Source: Mycobacterium vicinigordonae
Lineage (GTDB): Bacteria > Actinomycetota > Actinomycetes > Mycobacteriales > Mycobacteriaceae
Assembly (NCBI RefSeq): GCF_013466425.1
Contig: NZ_CP059165.1
Span: forward strand, 1,302,001-1,366,000
Direction: 5' to 3'
DNA: 64,000 bases
The notes under the pieces are model-generated. The model was given only the letters and a program-made list of their open reading frames with translations. It was not told where the DNA came from and did no database searches. This document shows positions 46,228 to 54,799 of the stretch, one piece after another. The position numbers were made by a program, and so were the translations under genes. The first letter of the stretch is position 1. Every line of letters begins with the position of its first letter.

Positions 46228-46317
46228 CGCTGGCGAGCGTAACGCCGAGTCCGCGGTGGCCAGCAGTCGGAGGCCTTCCTGGGAATGAGCTGTGAGCCTC
46301 CGCGCTCTAGTTGCTAA

Positions 46318-46332
46318 TGACAATCATTGTCA
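46318..46332. promoter_or_regulatory. Fur-family-like 7-1-7 palindrome
   Basis: TGACAAT-C-ATTGTCA is a perfect 15-base palindrome in the divergent gap between the aminotransferase and the PPE gene. It has the 7-1-7 layout and TGA/TCA ends of Fur/Zur boxes, with C/G at the fourth position. It overlaps a leftward TTGACA hexamer. A link to metal control is inference. Confidence 0.55.
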
Positions 46333-46382
46333 ATAATCTCATGACGAATTCATATGAACCCAAACACCCGGGGGAGTTACGG

Positions 46383-46427
46383 ATGACGTACCGGTCTGCA
46401 CTGCGCGGGTTGGCGGACGGCGGTTGA
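46383..46427 (+). CDS. Candidate 14-residue leader peptide before the PPE gene
   Basis: ATG 46383 opens [14 protein letters not shown] with CGGGGGAG six bases upstream, the best Shine-Dalgarno in the region. Its TGA overlaps a TTG (TTGA) that is in frame with the PPE gene two codons before the PPE ATG. The PPE ATG itself lacks a Shine-Dalgarno. Coupled translation is the suggested role. There is no homology support. Confidence 0.4.
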   Translation: MTYRSALRGLADGG

Positions 46428-46429
46428 CC

Positions 46430-48160
46430 ATGTCGGCACCGATCTGGATGGCCTCACCGCCGGAGTTGCATTCGGCGTTGCTGAGCGGCGGGCCCGGGCC
46501 GGCGTCTTTGCTGGCGGCGGCGGACGCGTGGAGCCTGCTCAGTGCCGAGTACACGGCCGTGGCCGAGGAATTGCTCGCGGTGCTGTCCGACGTGCAGGGC
46601 GGTGCCTGGGCCGGGCCGACCGCCGAGTCATACCTGGCCGCCCACATCCCGTTCTTGGCATGGTTGGAGCAAGCAGGCGCAAACAGCGCCGCCGCCGCTT
46701 CCGGCCTGAGCACCGCCGCCGCGGGCTATACCGCCGCGGTAGCGGCCATGCCGACGCTGCCCGAACTGGCTGCCAACCACGCGATCCACGGCGTGCTGGT
46801 GGCCACGAACTTCTTCGGTATCAACACCATTCCCATCGCGCTCAACGAGGCCGACTACGCGCGGATGTGGGTACAGGCCGCCACCACGATGGGCGTCTAC
46901 CAAGGAGTGTCCAGCGCGGCGGTGGCGGAGGCGCCACCGACCCCCGCGGTCCCACAGATCGTGAAAAACGACGCGAGCGAGGCGTCGAACCCGCTGCAGG
47001 GCATTGAGCAGTTCTGGCAGAACCTGTTGCAGGAATACCAGAACTTCGCCAGCAACCCGCAGCTCAACCCGTTCACCAATTTCGAGAACCTGGTGAACAA
47101 TCCGCAGCTGGATGCCATCCTCGAGCAGTTCGGTATCGGCAACGACACCGTCGCGCACGACCCGACTGTGGTCAACGGGCTGGACAATGCGATCGCCAAC
47201 ATCCTGCAGCGCTTCGGCTACACCTGGAACCCCGCGCAGGGCACGCTGAACGGGCTGGATTACGACGACTACACCGACCCGACCGTCGCGGCCTTCTGGG
47301 TGGCCCGGTCGCTGGAGCTCAGCGAGGACTTCCAGCAGTTCTTCGTGTATCTGCAGACCAACCCAGTGCTGGCCGTGCAGTACCTGGTGAGTCTGGAGTT
47401 ATTCGACTGGCCGACCCACCTCGCCGAGATTTTCACCCTGACCAGCCAGCCGGCCGCGCTTGCGGCCGCGCTGCCGGTGGCAGCCGCCCCGTTGGCGTCT
47501 GTCGGCGGACTGGCCGGCCTGGCCGGGCTGGCGGCACTGCCCGCACCCGCGGTGGCGCCACCGCCGGCGCCTGCGGTGGTTCCCGCGCTGACCCCGGTCG
47601 TCGGGGTGGGCTCGACGTTCGCCGCGCCGGCCGCGGGGGTGGCGGGGGCGCCGCCGCCCTCGCCCACGCCACCGAGTCCGCCCGCACCGGCCAGTCCGGC
47701 GCCGCCGCCGGCGCCCGGTGCGCCCGGTGCGGGTTTCACGCCCCCGTACGTGGTGGGCGGTCCCCGAATCGGCTCCGGCTCCCCGATGGGTTCAAGTGCC
47801 AGCGCCCGGGCGCAACGCAAAGCACCGGAACCGGATTCGGCTGCCGCCGGTGCTGCGGCGGCCACCCGAGAGGCAGCACGGGCACGTCGGCGGCAACGGT
47901 CCAAGCGACACGGCGACGCCGACGAGTACATGGACATGAACGTCGACGTCACGCCGGACTGGACACCACCGCCCGATCAGACAGCCCCCTCTGGCCGCGG
48001 CGCCGGCCAGCTCGGGTTCAGCGGAACCGTCGGCAGTCGGTCCGCCGACCCGGCGGGCCTGGCCACGATGACCGACGACTTCGGGGCCGGGCCGACCATC
48101 CCGATGCTGCCCGGCACGTGGGAGCCGGACGACTGGGAGGACCAGCGGCCCGAGCGTTAG
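46430..48160 (+). CDS. PPE-family protein, PPW subfamily
   Basis: This is a 576-residue PPE protein. The PPE motif is at residues 10-12 ([17 protein letters not shown]), the WxG-type turn is in [16 protein letters not shown], and the helical PPE domain runs to about residue 175. A middle region has [19 protein letters not shown], then a long Pro/Ala-rich tract. The C-terminus carries GFSGT and PMLPGTW, the paired signature of the PPW subfamily (some PPW members function in haem/iron uptake). It is probably exported by a type VII system with a PE partner, though none is adjacent. TTG 46424 is an alternative start. Confidence 0.94.
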   Translation: MSAPIWMASPPELHSALLSGGPGPASLLAAADAWSLLSAEYTAVAEELLAVLSDVQGGAWAGPTAESYLAAHIPFLAWLEQAGANSAAAASGLSTAAAGYTAAVAAMPTLPELAANHAIHGVLVATNFFGINTIPIALNEADYARMWVQAATTMGVYQGVSSAAVAEAPPTPAVPQIVKNDASEASNPLQGIEQFWQNLLQEYQNFASNPQLNPFTNFENLVNNPQLDAILEQFGIGNDTVAHDPTVVNGLDNAIANILQRFGYTWNPAQGTLNGLDYDDYTDPTVAAFWVARSLELSEDFQQFFVYLQTNPVLAVQYLVSLELFDWPTHLAEIFTLTSQPAALAAALPVAAAPLASVGGLAGLAGLAALPAPAVAPPPAPAVVPALTPVVGVGSTFAAPAAGVAGAPPPSPTPPSPPAPASPAPPPAPGAPGAGFTPPYVVGGPRIGSGSPMGSSASARAQRKAPEPDSAAAGAAAATREAARARRRQRSKRHGDADEYMDMNVDVTPDWTPPPDQTAPSGRGAGQLGFSGTVGSRSADPAGLATMTDDFGAGPTIPMLPGTWEPDDWEDQRPER

Positions 48161-48170
48161 GGTCGAAAAT

Positions 48171-49079
48171 ATGGCGGCGACCCAACAGATCTCGGAATTC
48201 GAGGCGTTGCGGCCACACCTGATGTCGGTCGCCTACCGGCTGACCGGGACGGTAGCCGACGCCGAGGACATCGTCCAGGACGCCTGGCTGAGGTGGAGCA
48301 CGCAGGATGGGGCGATCCATGACCTGCGGGCGTGGCTGACCACGGTGGTGAGCCGGCTGGGCTTGGACCGGTTGCGGTCGGCGGTGCACCGGCGCGAGAT
48401 GTACACCGGCAACTGGCTGCCTGAGCCGGTGGTCACTGGCTTCTCGGACTCCCAACCCGCCGATCCGCTATCGGCGGTGGTGGCCAACGAGGACGCCCGA
48501 TTCGCGGCGATGGTGGTGCTGGAACGGCTCAGCCCCGACCAACGGGTGGCATTCGTGCTGCACGACGGGTTCGCGGTGCCGTTCGCCACTGTCGCCGACG
48601 TGCTGGGCGTCAGTGTCGCCGCCGCCCGACAGCTGGCGTCGCGAGCCCGCAAAGCCGTCGCCGACGCACCGCCGCCCGAGCCCGACCCCGGCCACGCCGA
48701 GGTGGTCGGCAGGCTGATGGCCGCGATGGCCGCCGGCGACATCGACACCGTGGTCTCGCTGTTGCATCCCGACGTCACGTTCACCGGCGACTCGAACGGC
48801 AAGGCTCCCACCGCAGTGCACACCATCCGCGGGGCAGACAAGGTGGTCCGCTTCATGTTGGGCCTGGCCCAGCGCTACGGGCCGGCGTTCTACACGGCCA
48901 ACCAGCTGGCGTTGGTCAATGGCGAATTGGGTGCCTACACAAGCGGATTCACCGGCGAGGACGGTCGTCGAGACTTGGCTCCGCGGATCACCGCGATGAC
49001 AGTGCGCGACGGGAAGGTGGTCGCCCTGTGGGATATCGCCAACCCGGACAAGTTCACCGGCTCTCCGTTGCGGCGCTGA
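48171..49079 (+). CDS. sigJ: ECF-type sigma factor SigJ with SnoaL-like C-terminal domain
   Basis: This is a 302-residue sigma factor of the ECF41/SigJ group. Region 2 is SVAYRLTGTVADAEDIVQDAWLRW; region 4 is LERLSPDQRVAFVLHDGFAVPFATVADVLGVSVAAARQLASRARKAV. The C-terminal 110 residues form an NTF2/SnoaL domain (MAAGDIDTVVSLLHPDVTFTGD, DGKVVALWDIANPDKF) that controls activity in place of an anti-sigma factor. ATG 48171 follows the PPE stop by 10 bases. The typical ECF41 partner is a CMD-family oxidoreductase, and one is next door. It matches Rv3328c. Confidence 0.95.
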   Translation: MAATQQISEFEALRPHLMSVAYRLTGTVADAEDIVQDAWLRWSTQDGAIHDLRAWLTTVVSRLGLDRLRSAVHRREMYTGNWLPEPVVTGFSDSQPADPLSAVVANEDARFAAMVVLERLSPDQRVAFVLHDGFAVPFATVADVLGVSVAAARQLASRARKAVADAPPPEPDPGHAEVVGRLMAAMAAGDIDTVVSLLHPDVTFTGDSNGKAPTAVHTIRGADKVVRFMLGLAQRYGPAFYTANQLALVNGELGAYTSGFTGEDGRRDLAPRITAMTVRDGKVVALWDIANPDKFTGSPLRR

Positions 49080-49095
49080 CCCGTCCGCGGGTCAG
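49076..49095. terminator. Bidirectional hairpin between sigJ and the CMD gene
   Basis: CTGACCCG and CGGGTCAG form a perfect 8-base stem with a TCCG loop. The left arm includes the sigJ stop and the right arm the CMD stop. No U-tract follows, as is usual for mycobacterial terminators. Confidence 0.6.
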
Positions 49096-49667
49096 TTCCA
49101 GGGCACCCGGCAAGTCTCCCCGGAGCTGAAACCCTGCTCGGTGATGCCCAGCGCCGAGTACATCCGAGCGCGCATGTTCTCGACGCCGATCTGATAGGTC
49201 AGTTCGATCACGCCCGCCGCACCGAACCGGGCGCGCAGATCGTCGACCTGTTCGTCGGTCACCGAATGCGGGTCGGTGGTCATGGCGTCGGAGTAGGCGA
49301 TGGCGGCGCGCTCGTCCTCGGTGAACAGCGGCGAGGTCGCGTACGCGTCGATGTCTCGGAGCCGGTCGATGTCCAACCCGTCCAGGCGCTGCAGCATCGA
49401 ACCGAAGTCCACGCACCAGGAGCATCCGATGGTTCGCGCGGTCCAGAACACCGCCAGCTCGCGCGCGCCGGCCGGCAATGTCTGCGACGCGCGCTGCAAC
49501 ATCGTCTCGTGCACCGCGTTGGCGATCAGTAGCCGCGGGTGGTGCGCAGCGACGGTGAACGGTTCGGGAACCTCGCCGAAGCGCCGCTTGGTGACCCGGT
49601 ACATGGTGCGAACCAGCAGGCTGGCGCGCTTGGGGGGCAGGGGCTCGATGCGGGTGTGTTGTGTCAT
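49092..49667 (-). CDS. Carboxymuconolactone-decarboxylase-family protein, probable SigJ target
   Basis: This 191-residue CMD-fold protein has the AhpD-type redox pair in CSWCVDFG. Other features are LPPKRASLLVRTMYRVTKRRFG, AHHPRLLIANAVHETMLQRA and ELTYQIGVENMRARMYSALGI. In ECF41/SigJ systems the sigma factor activates itself and a neighbouring CMD gene, and this pair fits although it is convergent here. ATG 49667 is chosen; ATG 49673 (two codons earlier) is equally possible. Confidence 0.87.
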   Translation of the reverse strand: MTQHTRIEPLPPKRASLLVRTMYRVTKRRFGEVPEPFTVAAHHPRLLIANAVHETMLQRASQTLPAGARELAVFWTARTIGCSWCVDFGSMLQRLDGLDIDRLRDIDAYATSPLFTEDERAAIAYSDAMTTDPHSVTDEQVDDLRARFGAAGVIELTYQIGVENMRARMYSALGITEQGFSSGETCRVPWN

Positions 49668-49774
49668 GACCATTGGACGAGACGGGGCGTCGGTTCGTGA
49701 CAGCGCGTTGGTGATGGAGGCAGCGCCAAGGATCCACCAAGGATTCGTTGAGGTCCGCCCAGGAGTCTGGGCGA

Positions 49775-50320
49775 GTGGAACAGCCAACGTCGTCTTACTG
49801 GACTTACACCGCGATTCCGATGGTCAACGACCTCGAGGAGCAAGCGCACCAGGAGGTGCTGGTCGCCGACTCGCGGCTCGATCAACCGGGCATCTGCGCC
49901 GCGGTGGAGGCAGTCTTCGAGGCCAACCCCACCCTGGGCGCGGTGTTCGAGCCGAGTCGCGACCACTGGTTGTCCCGCCCGGGCGGCGCCTGGAGCTGGG
50001 CTGTCGAGCCGCCGGGGGCCACGGTGACCGAAGTGATCGCGCGGCAGCGCGCCTGCTATGACAAGCGCACCGGCCGGCTGTTCGCGGTGTCGTTGCTGCC
50101 TGGCGCCCGCGACCGGCTGGTGCTGACCGCCAGCCACCTGTGCGTGGACGACACCCTGTGGCGTGCCGTGGTCGATGGTCTGATGACGGCCTACCGGGGC
50201 GGAGTCCTGGCGCCCGACGCTGAGTATCGGGCTAGAAATCGTGCCGGATGCTCATGGGCGTGGTGGCGGGCAAGTCGCCGCCGCCGATCACCAGTCGCGC
50301 AAGCGGCGTCAGCGCACTGA
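49775..50320 (+). CDS. Stand-alone fragment of a condensation domain (NRPS/PapA-like)
   Basis: This 181-residue ORF covers the N-terminal half of a condensation-type acyltransferase domain: EQPTSSYWTYTAIPMVND, a beta-strand pattern FSVSLLPGARDRLVLTASHL, and HLCVDDTLWRAVVDGLM, where the family motif is HHxxxDG. The second half of the domain and its DFGWG motif are missing. The last 30 codons read RARNRAGCSWAWWRASRRRRS, unlike any condensation domain, and overlap the convergent gene by 89 bases. A truncated gene is likely; start GTG 49775 is tentative. Confidence 0.55.
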   Translation: MEQPTSSYWTYTAIPMVNDLEEQAHQEVLVADSRLDQPGICAAVEAVFEANPTLGAVFEPSRDHWLSRPGGAWSWAVEPPGATVTEVIARQRACYDKRTGRLFAVSLLPGARDRLVLTASHLCVDDTLWRAVVDGLMTAYRGGVLAPDAEYRARNRAGCSWAWWRASRRRRSPVAQAASAH

Positions 50321-51092
50321 ACAACAGTTGAAGTTCGTCATCGTCCAAACCGTCGAATGCGTGCAAAGCCAATGTGTCGGTGACGGTCTCGATCTGGTCC
50401 TTGAGGCGGCGGCCTTCGGGCGTCACGGCGCCGTCGTGGCCGAGCAGGCCGCGCGCGGAGAGGCTGCGCTCGCAGGCGCCCCACTCGGCCTCGTCGTAGT
50501 GACGCGCGCGCTTCATGTATTCCGCGGACACCTCGGTGGCCGCGGCGTGCAGCACATTCGATTCGCGCCCCGAGATGCCCGCGGCCGCCAGCACCGCAAT
50601 GTGCCCGTCACCGCGATGCTCACGCAACAGCGTCGCCGCGTGCCACAGCGCGGCCACCGGCTCGTTTGGCACCCGCAGCGCGATGTTGGCCGCGAACAGC
50701 GGCCGGCCGCTCAGCGGTGTGCGCTGTGCCGCGCGGATCGCCAATTGTGCTGCGGTGCGCACAGTTTCGTTGTCGGTTACACCACAACGCCGTAACGCCG
50801 CGACCGCTGAGTCCTGCCGGGCCCGCAGCACGACATCCGGCGCGGCGATCTCCCACGCCGCGGGCAACGCCTTGGCGACCCGCTCGTGGGAGAAGTTGTA
50901 GAACACCGCGGTCACCACTTCCGGCGGCACCGGACCCAACGGAGCCGAGCGGGCCGCGAAGTAACCCGCGAAGAAGCCGCGGTAGCCCAGGCCGTCCAGC
51001 GCTTCGCGGGTTTCGGACGCGAAGTACGTCACGGCATGGATCGATTCGAAGCGGTCGTAGAACTGCCGGGCCAGTTCGGGTGTGCGTTGCAT
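50232..51092 (-). CDS. SCO6745-family helix-turn-helix-like protein
   Basis: This 286-residue protein is typical of the actinobacterial SCO6745 family. Family features are TPELARQFYDRFESIHAVTYFA, LDGLGYRGFFAGYFAARSAPLG, FYNFSHERVAKALPAAWEIA and GVTPEGR-type HTH sequence near the end (LLGHDGAVTPEGRRLKDQIE). The N-terminal two thirds are helical. Its function is unknown; the family is sometimes annotated as MarR-like. ATG 51092 is well placed. The 3' end overlaps the condensation fragment. Confidence 0.85.
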   Translation of the reverse strand: MQRTPELARQFYDRFESIHAVTYFASETREALDGLGYRGFFAGYFAARSAPLGPVPPEVVTAVFYNFSHERVAKALPAAWEIAAPDVVLRARQDSAVAALRRCGVTDNETVRTAAQLAIRAAQRTPLSGRPLFAANIALRVPNEPVAALWHAATLLREHRGDGHIAVLAAAGISGRESNVLHAAATEVSAEYMKRARHYDEAEWGACERSLSARGLLGHDGAVTPEGRRLKDQIETVTDTLALHAFDGLDDDELQLLFSALTPLARLVIGGGDLPATTPMSIRHDF

Positions 51093-51185
51093 GATTGCAG
51101 CTAAGCATTTCCCAGGTGCCCGCCAAGTCCGGGATCGTCGCCGAGCCCCGCGCGGACCGAGCCGCCAGACTCGCCGCGCCGAACG

Positions 51186-51986
51186 TCAACGCGAGAACAT
51201 GGTGGCGCGTTTAACCTCTTGGATCGCCTTGGTCACCTCAATGCCGCGCGGACAGGCGTCGGTGCAGTTGAACGTGGTGCGGCAGCGCCACACGCCGTCG
51301 ACCTCGTTAAGAATGTCGAGTCGTTCGGCGGCCGCCTCATCGCGGCTGTCGAAGATGAAGCGGTGCGCGTTGACGATCGCCGCCGGCCCGAAGTAGCTGC
51401 CCTGATTCCAGAACACCGGACAACTTGTGGTGCAGCACGCGCACAGGATGCATTTGGTGGTGTCGTCGTAGCGCGCGCGGTCGGTCGGGCTCTGGATTCG
51501 TTCGCGGGTGGGCGGGTTGCCGCTGGTGATCAGGTACGGCTTGATGGCCCGGTACGCGTCGAAGAACGGTTCCATGTCGACCACCAGGTCCTTCTCCACC
51601 GGCAGCCCACGGATCGGTTCGACCGTGATGGTGAGTTTCTTGCCCGGCTTTTGCGGCAGCAGGTCGCGCATCAGCACCTTGCAGGCCAGCCGGTTGACAC
51701 CGTTGATCCGCATCGCGTCGGACCCGCACACCCCGTGCGCGCAGGAGCGGCGAAAGGTCAGCGTCCCGTCCAGGTAGCCCTTGACGTAGAGCAGCAGGTT
51801 CAGCAGCCGGTCACTCGGCAGGCACGGAACCCGGAAGCTTTGCCAGCCGCCGGTCGCCGCGAACTTGTCCGGGTCGTCGGGGTTGAAACGTGCGATCTTC
51901 AGCGTCACCATCACCGCGCCGTCGGGCACCGGTGGCAGCGGCGGGTCCAGCGTCTGGACGTCGGTTGCATCGGGCTCCGGGTTCAT
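51186..51986 (-). CDS. sdhB: Succinate dehydrogenase iron-sulfur subunit
   Basis: This 266-residue subunit carries three clusters: [2Fe-2S] from CAHGVCGSDAM with downstream Cys, [4Fe-4S] from CILCACCTTSCP, and [3Fe-4S] from CRTTFNCTDACPRG. It passes electrons from SdhA FADH2 to menaquinone at the membrane subunits. It is the last gene of sdhCDAB; the start overlaps sdhA by one base (TGATG). It corresponds to Rv3319 (Sdh2). Confidence 0.96.
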   Translation of the reverse strand: MNPEPDATDVQTLDPPLPPVPDGAVMVTLKIARFNPDDPDKFAATGGWQSFRVPCLPSDRLLNLLLYVKGYLDGTLTFRRSCAHGVCGSDAMRINGVNRLACKVLMRDLLPQKPGKKLTITVEPIRGLPVEKDLVVDMEPFFDAYRAIKPYLITSGNPPTRERIQSPTDRARYDDTTKCILCACCTTSCPVFWNQGSYFGPAAIVNAHRFIFDSRDEAAAERLDILNEVDGVWRCRTTFNCTDACPRGIEVTKAIQEVKRATMFSR

Positions 51987-53740
51987 CAGTACTTTCTTTC
52001 CTTCGGCTCATACCGGGTCTGCACAACGGGTTTGAAGTCCAGCCGAATGTCGCTGAGCAGGTCGGTGCCCTCCTTATAAGCCATCGTGTGGCGCATGAAG
52101 TTGACGTCGTCGCGGTTGGGGTAGTCCTCGCGGGCATGACCGCCGCGCGACTCTTTGCGGTTGAGCGCACCCAGCACGGTGACCTCCGCCAGCTCCAGCA
52201 GAAAGCCCAGCTCGATGGCCTCCAGCAGGTCACTGTTGAATCGTTTTCCCTTGTCGTGCACAGTGATTCGGGAATAGCGCTGTTTGAGGGCGTGAATGTC
52301 GGTGAGGGCTTGCTTGAGGGTCTCCTCGGTGCGGAACACCGCGGCGTTGTTGTCCATCGTCTGCTGCAGGGCGGTGCGGATGTCGGCCACGCGTTCGTTG
52401 CCGTGCTCGCTCAAGATGTCGGCCACCCAGCCCTGCACCATCGCGGCCGGTTCCGGTGGCATGTCGGCGAAGTCGTTGCCGCGCGCATAGGCGGCCGCAG
52501 CCAGTCCGGCGCGGCGCCCGAACACGTTGATATCCAGCAGCGAGTTGGTGCCCAGCCGGTTGGCGCCGTGCACCGAAACGCACGCGCACTCTCCGGCCGC
52601 GAACAGGCCCGGCACGGTGTTGGTGTTGTCCCGCAACACTTGTCCGGTGACCGTGGTCGGGATGCCGCCCATCACGTAGTGGCAGGTCGGGTACACCGGG
52701 ACCAGCTCGTGCACCGGGTCCACGCCGAGGTAGGTGCGGGCGAACTCGGTGATGTCGGGCAGCTTGGCCTCCAGCACGTCCTCGCCGAGGTGGCGCACGT
52801 CGATGTACACGTAGTCCTTGTTGGGGCCTGCGCCGCGGCCCTCGAGCACCTCGAGGACCATCGAGCGGGCGACGATGTCGCGGGGCGCCAAGTCGACGAT
52901 GGTCGGCGCGTAACGCTCCATAAAGCGTTCGCCGTCGGCGTTGAGCAGCCGGCCGCCCTCGCCGCGCACCGCCTCGGAGATCAGGATGCCAAGGCCAGCC
53001 AGTCCAGTCGGATGGAACTGGTGAAATTCCATGTCCTCCAAGGGAAGTCCCTTGCGGAACACGATGCCTATACCGTCTCCGGTCAATGTGTGCGCGTTGG
53101 AGGTGGTCTTGTACATCCGGCCCGAGCCGCCGGTGGCCAGCACGATCGCCTTGGCGTGGAAAACGTGGATCACCCCGGTCGCCAACTCATAGGCGACCAC
53201 CCCGGTGGCAATCGGCCCGGTTGGGGTCTCGGTCAGCACCAGGTCCAACGCGTAGAACTCGTTGAAGAACTGCACATCGTGCTTGACGCAGTTCTGATAG
53301 AGCGTCTGCAGGATCATGTGGCCGGTACGGTCGGCGGCGTAGCAGGCCCGGCGCACCGGCGCCTTACCGTGATCGCGGGTGTGTCCGCCGAAGCGGCGCT
53401 GGTCGATGCGGCCCTCGGGGGTGCGGTTGAACGGCATCCCCATCTTTTCCAGGTCCAGCACCGCGTCGATGGCCTCTTTGCACATAATCTCCACGGCGTC
53501 CTGGTCGGCGAGGTAGTCGCCGCCCTTGACGGTGTCGAAGGTGTGCCATTCCCAGTTGTCGTCCTCGACGTTGGCCAGTGCGGCGCACATCCCGCCCTGG
53601 GCAGCGCCGGTGTGGCTACGCGTCGGGTACAGCTTGGTCAGCACCGCGGTGCGGACGCGGGGACCCGCCTCGACCGCCGCGCGCATTCCGGCGCCCCCGG
53701 CGCCGACGATCACCACGTCGTATCGGTGTTGCTCGATCAC
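51986..53740 (-). CDS. sdhA: Succinate dehydrogenase flavoprotein subunit
   Basis: This 584-residue subunit has an N-terminal Rossmann motif VVIVGAGGAGMRAA and the covalent FAD histidine H43 in TRSHTGAAQGG. Catalytic and substrate segments include FHPTGLAG, GERFMERYAP, VPVYPTCHYVMGGIPT and GANRLGTNSLLD. It oxidises succinate to fumarate at the inner face of the membrane. It starts with GTG 53740, 16 bases after sdhD. Confidence 0.96.
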   Translation of the reverse strand: MIEQHRYDVVIVGAGGAGMRAAVEAGPRVRTAVLTKLYPTRSHTGAAQGGMCAALANVEDDNWEWHTFDTVKGGDYLADQDAVEIMCKEAIDAVLDLEKMGMPFNRTPEGRIDQRRFGGHTRDHGKAPVRRACYAADRTGHMILQTLYQNCVKHDVQFFNEFYALDLVLTETPTGPIATGVVAYELATGVIHVFHAKAIVLATGGSGRMYKTTSNAHTLTGDGIGIVFRKGLPLEDMEFHQFHPTGLAGLGILISEAVRGEGGRLLNADGERFMERYAPTIVDLAPRDIVARSMVLEVLEGRGAGPNKDYVYIDVRHLGEDVLEAKLPDITEFARTYLGVDPVHELVPVYPTCHYVMGGIPTTVTGQVLRDNTNTVPGLFAAGECACVSVHGANRLGTNSLLDINVFGRRAGLAAAAYARGNDFADMPPEPAAMVQGWVADILSEHGNERVADIRTALQQTMDNNAAVFRTEETLKQALTDIHALKQRYSRITVHDKGKRFNSDLLEAIELGFLLELAEVTVLGALNRKESRGGHAREDYPNRDDVNFMRHTMAYKEGTDLLSDIRLDFKPVVQTRYEPKERKY

Positions 53741-53756
53741 AGGCCCTCCGACTCTT

Positions 53757-54224
53757 CTACGAGATGTTCGGGTTGAAGGTCATCAGCACGTACGTCCCGA
53801 GCATCAAGGTGAACACCATCGACGCGGTAAGCAGCGCGTTGAGCCAGAATCGGGTGATGTTCTTACGGCTGTAGTCGTCGATGATGTTGCGGATCCCGTT
53901 GCCGCCGTGCAGTTGTGCCAGCCACAGCAACAGCAGGTCCCACACCTGCCAGAACGGCGAGGCCCAGCGTTGCGCGACGAAGTTGAAGTCCAAGCGGAAG
54001 ACGCCGCCATCCCACATCAGCATGATGAACAGGTGGCCGATCGCCAGGAATACCAGCACGATTCCGGAGAACCGCATGAACAGCCACGCGAACTTCTCGA
54101 AGTTGGGTATTCCGGCGCGGCGGCGCGGGGAGCGGGGGTTGTCCAGGCTGGCCGGCCGGTCGTAGCTGCGTTGCCGCACCGGTGCGATCTGGCCGGGGCC
54201 CAACTGCAGGTCGGGGCTGCTCAT
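53757..54224 (-). CDS. sdhD: Succinate dehydrogenase membrane anchor SdhD
   Basis: This 155-residue subunit has three membrane helices (FEKFAWLFMRFSGIVLVFLAIGHLF, FWQVWDLLLLWLAQLHGGNGIRN, FWLNALLTASMVFTLMLGTYV). The GHLF and LHGGNGIRNII segments carry likely haem and quinone contacts. ATG 54224 overlaps the sdhC stop (ATGA). An N-terminal soluble extension includes PRSPRRRAGIPN. Confidence 0.93.
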   Translation of the reverse strand: MSSPDLQLGPGQIAPVRQRSYDRPASLDNPRSPRRRAGIPNFEKFAWLFMRFSGIVLVFLAIGHLFIMLMWDGGVFRLDFNFVAQRWASPFWQVWDLLLLWLAQLHGGNGIRNIIDDYSRKNITRFWLNALLTASMVFTLMLGTYVLMTFNPNIS

Positions 54225-54652
54225 CGCAGGTGCTCCGATACGTGGATACCGATCACCACTCCGGCCATCACCAGGGGTATGAGGAACGCCACCGCAACGA
54301 CCCACAACATCGTTCGCTGATGACGGGGACCCTCCGACCAGAAGTCGATCAGGATGATTCGGATTCCATTGAGCGCGTGGAACAGCACCGCGCCCACCAG
54401 GCCGTACTCCATCAGGCTGACGATCGGGGTCTTGTATGTCGCCAGGACCTGGTTGTAGGCCTGCGGACTGACCCGTAGCACCGCCGCGTCGAGCACGTGG
54501 ACGAACAGGAAGAAGAAGATCGTGGCTCCGCTGATGCGGTGCAACACCCACGCCCACATGCCGGGATCGCCTCGGTACAAGGTGCGTGGCGGGCGTCGTT
54601 TGCGCGGGGATCCCGGGCTGACCGGTTCCGCGGTCTCGGTTTGCGTACTCAC
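54221..54652 (-). CDS. sdhC: Succinate dehydrogenase cytochrome b-556 subunit SdhC
   Basis: This 143-residue anchor has three helices and the typical signature WVLHRISGATIFFFLFVHVLDAA plus LFHALNGIRIILIDF, giving haem ligand histidines. GTG 54652 has GGGGGAG seven bases upstream. It is the first gene of sdhCDAB and diverges from cdd with 147 bases between starts. From memory the annotated M. tuberculosis protein is shorter, beginning near MWSWV; the strong Shine-Dalgarno supports the longer form here. Confidence 0.93.
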   Translation of the reverse strand: MSTQTETAEPVSPGSPRKRRPPRTLYRGDPGMWAWVLHRISGATIFFFLFVHVLDAAVLRVSPQAYNQVLATYKTPIVSLMEYGLVGAVLFHALNGIRIILIDFWSEGPRHQRTMLWVVAVAFLIPLVMAGVVIGIHVSEHLR

Positions 54653-54799
54653 CTGGGTTCTCCCCCTTCTGCCGGGCACCCGAGCTTAGCTCGGTCGACG
54701 TTGCCCGCGGTAGAAAAGCAGTGCGATTAACATCTCGCGCGGCGGTGGAGGCTAGGGTTGCTTTCATTGATTCTGCGCGTCGGCGAGCGGGGCTGCAAG

